Assembly (NCBI GenBank): GCA_023659785.1
Contig: JAGXOR010000076.1
Span: 1-6,613, forward strand
Reading direction: 5' to 3'
Origin: Methanomicrobia archaeon LH_S13
GTDB lineage: Archaea; Halobacteriota; Syntropharchaeia; Alkanophagales; Methanospirareceae
DNA: 6,613 bases
Shown: positions 6,511 through 6,613 of the stretch, one piece after another
Position numbering within the stretch: position 1 is the stretch's first letter
How the letters are laid out: each line of letters begins with the position of its first letter
The notes under the pieces: generated by a model
The model's input: the letters and a program-made list of their open reading frames with translations, nothing else
Told to the model about the DNA's origin: nothing
The model's database searches: none
Translations under genes and position numbers: made by a program

Positions 6511-6613
6511 ATGAGAGAAAATAAGAATAAAGGAGTGGGAATAATAGCAGTAGCAGTGGCAGTGGCGATAACAATAGTAATGTTCTTAGGTGGTAATACG
6601 GCGATTGCAGCTC
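6511..6613 (+). CDS. Start of a paralogous secreted protein (3' truncated)
   Basis: Only 34 codons and one extra base are present. They encode MRENKNKGVG, a hydrophobic run with an extra Ala-Val, then GGNTAIAA: a complete signal peptide that matches the preceding gene. The DNA is identical to 5070-5166 except for a six-base insertion. The codon matching ATG 5064 is ACG here (6505-6507), so this gene must start at 6511. By analogy it should encode another cohesin protein, but the body lies outside the window. It is the third member of the cluster that begins at 4455. Confidence 0.88.
   Translation, partial: MRENKNKGVGIIAVAVAVAITIVMFLGGNTAIAA

Overview
The window looks like part of the chromosome of a euryarchaeote of the methanogen / anaerobic methane- or alkane-oxidiser type (Methanosarcinales, ANME lineages, Archaeoglobi and relatives). 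This placement is inferred from protein families: a DUF3344 module typical of Methanosarcina-like archaea, CARDB and Ig-like surface domains, archaeal cohesin and dockerin modules, and strong GGAGG ribosome binding sites a few bases before each start. I cannot name the species.

All genes are on the plus strand and all encode exported or surface proteins. Positions 1-930 hold the 3' end of a large beta-sandwich surface protein that finishes with one EF-hand loop (half a dockerin). After 15 bases comes a complete 1130-residue protein (946-4338): signal peptide, cohesin, CARDB-like domain, seven-repeat Asp-box beta-propeller, second CARDB domain, DUF3344 and a two-repeat dockerin. A 116-base gap (4339-4454) holds a hairpin and T-tract terminator. 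A second cluster follows: a small dockerin protein (4455-5048), a protein with two near-identical cohesins and a dockerin (5064-6482), and the first 103 bases of another gene (6511 to the window end). That last gene starts as an almost exact copy of its predecessor.

Taken together this is a non-cellulosomal cohesin-dockerin assembly locus. Two proteins carry both the socket (cohesin) and the plug (dockerin), so they could build chains or branched assemblies, while the small protein carries only the plug. No glycoside hydrolase or other catalytic module is recognisable. No C-terminal membrane anchor or sorting signal is visible. Instead, all three complete dockerin proteins end in a cysteine as their very last residue, and in two of them it is the only cysteine. 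Dockerin cassettes, cohesins and a gene start are all repeated with high DNA identity, pointing to recent duplication and exchange.
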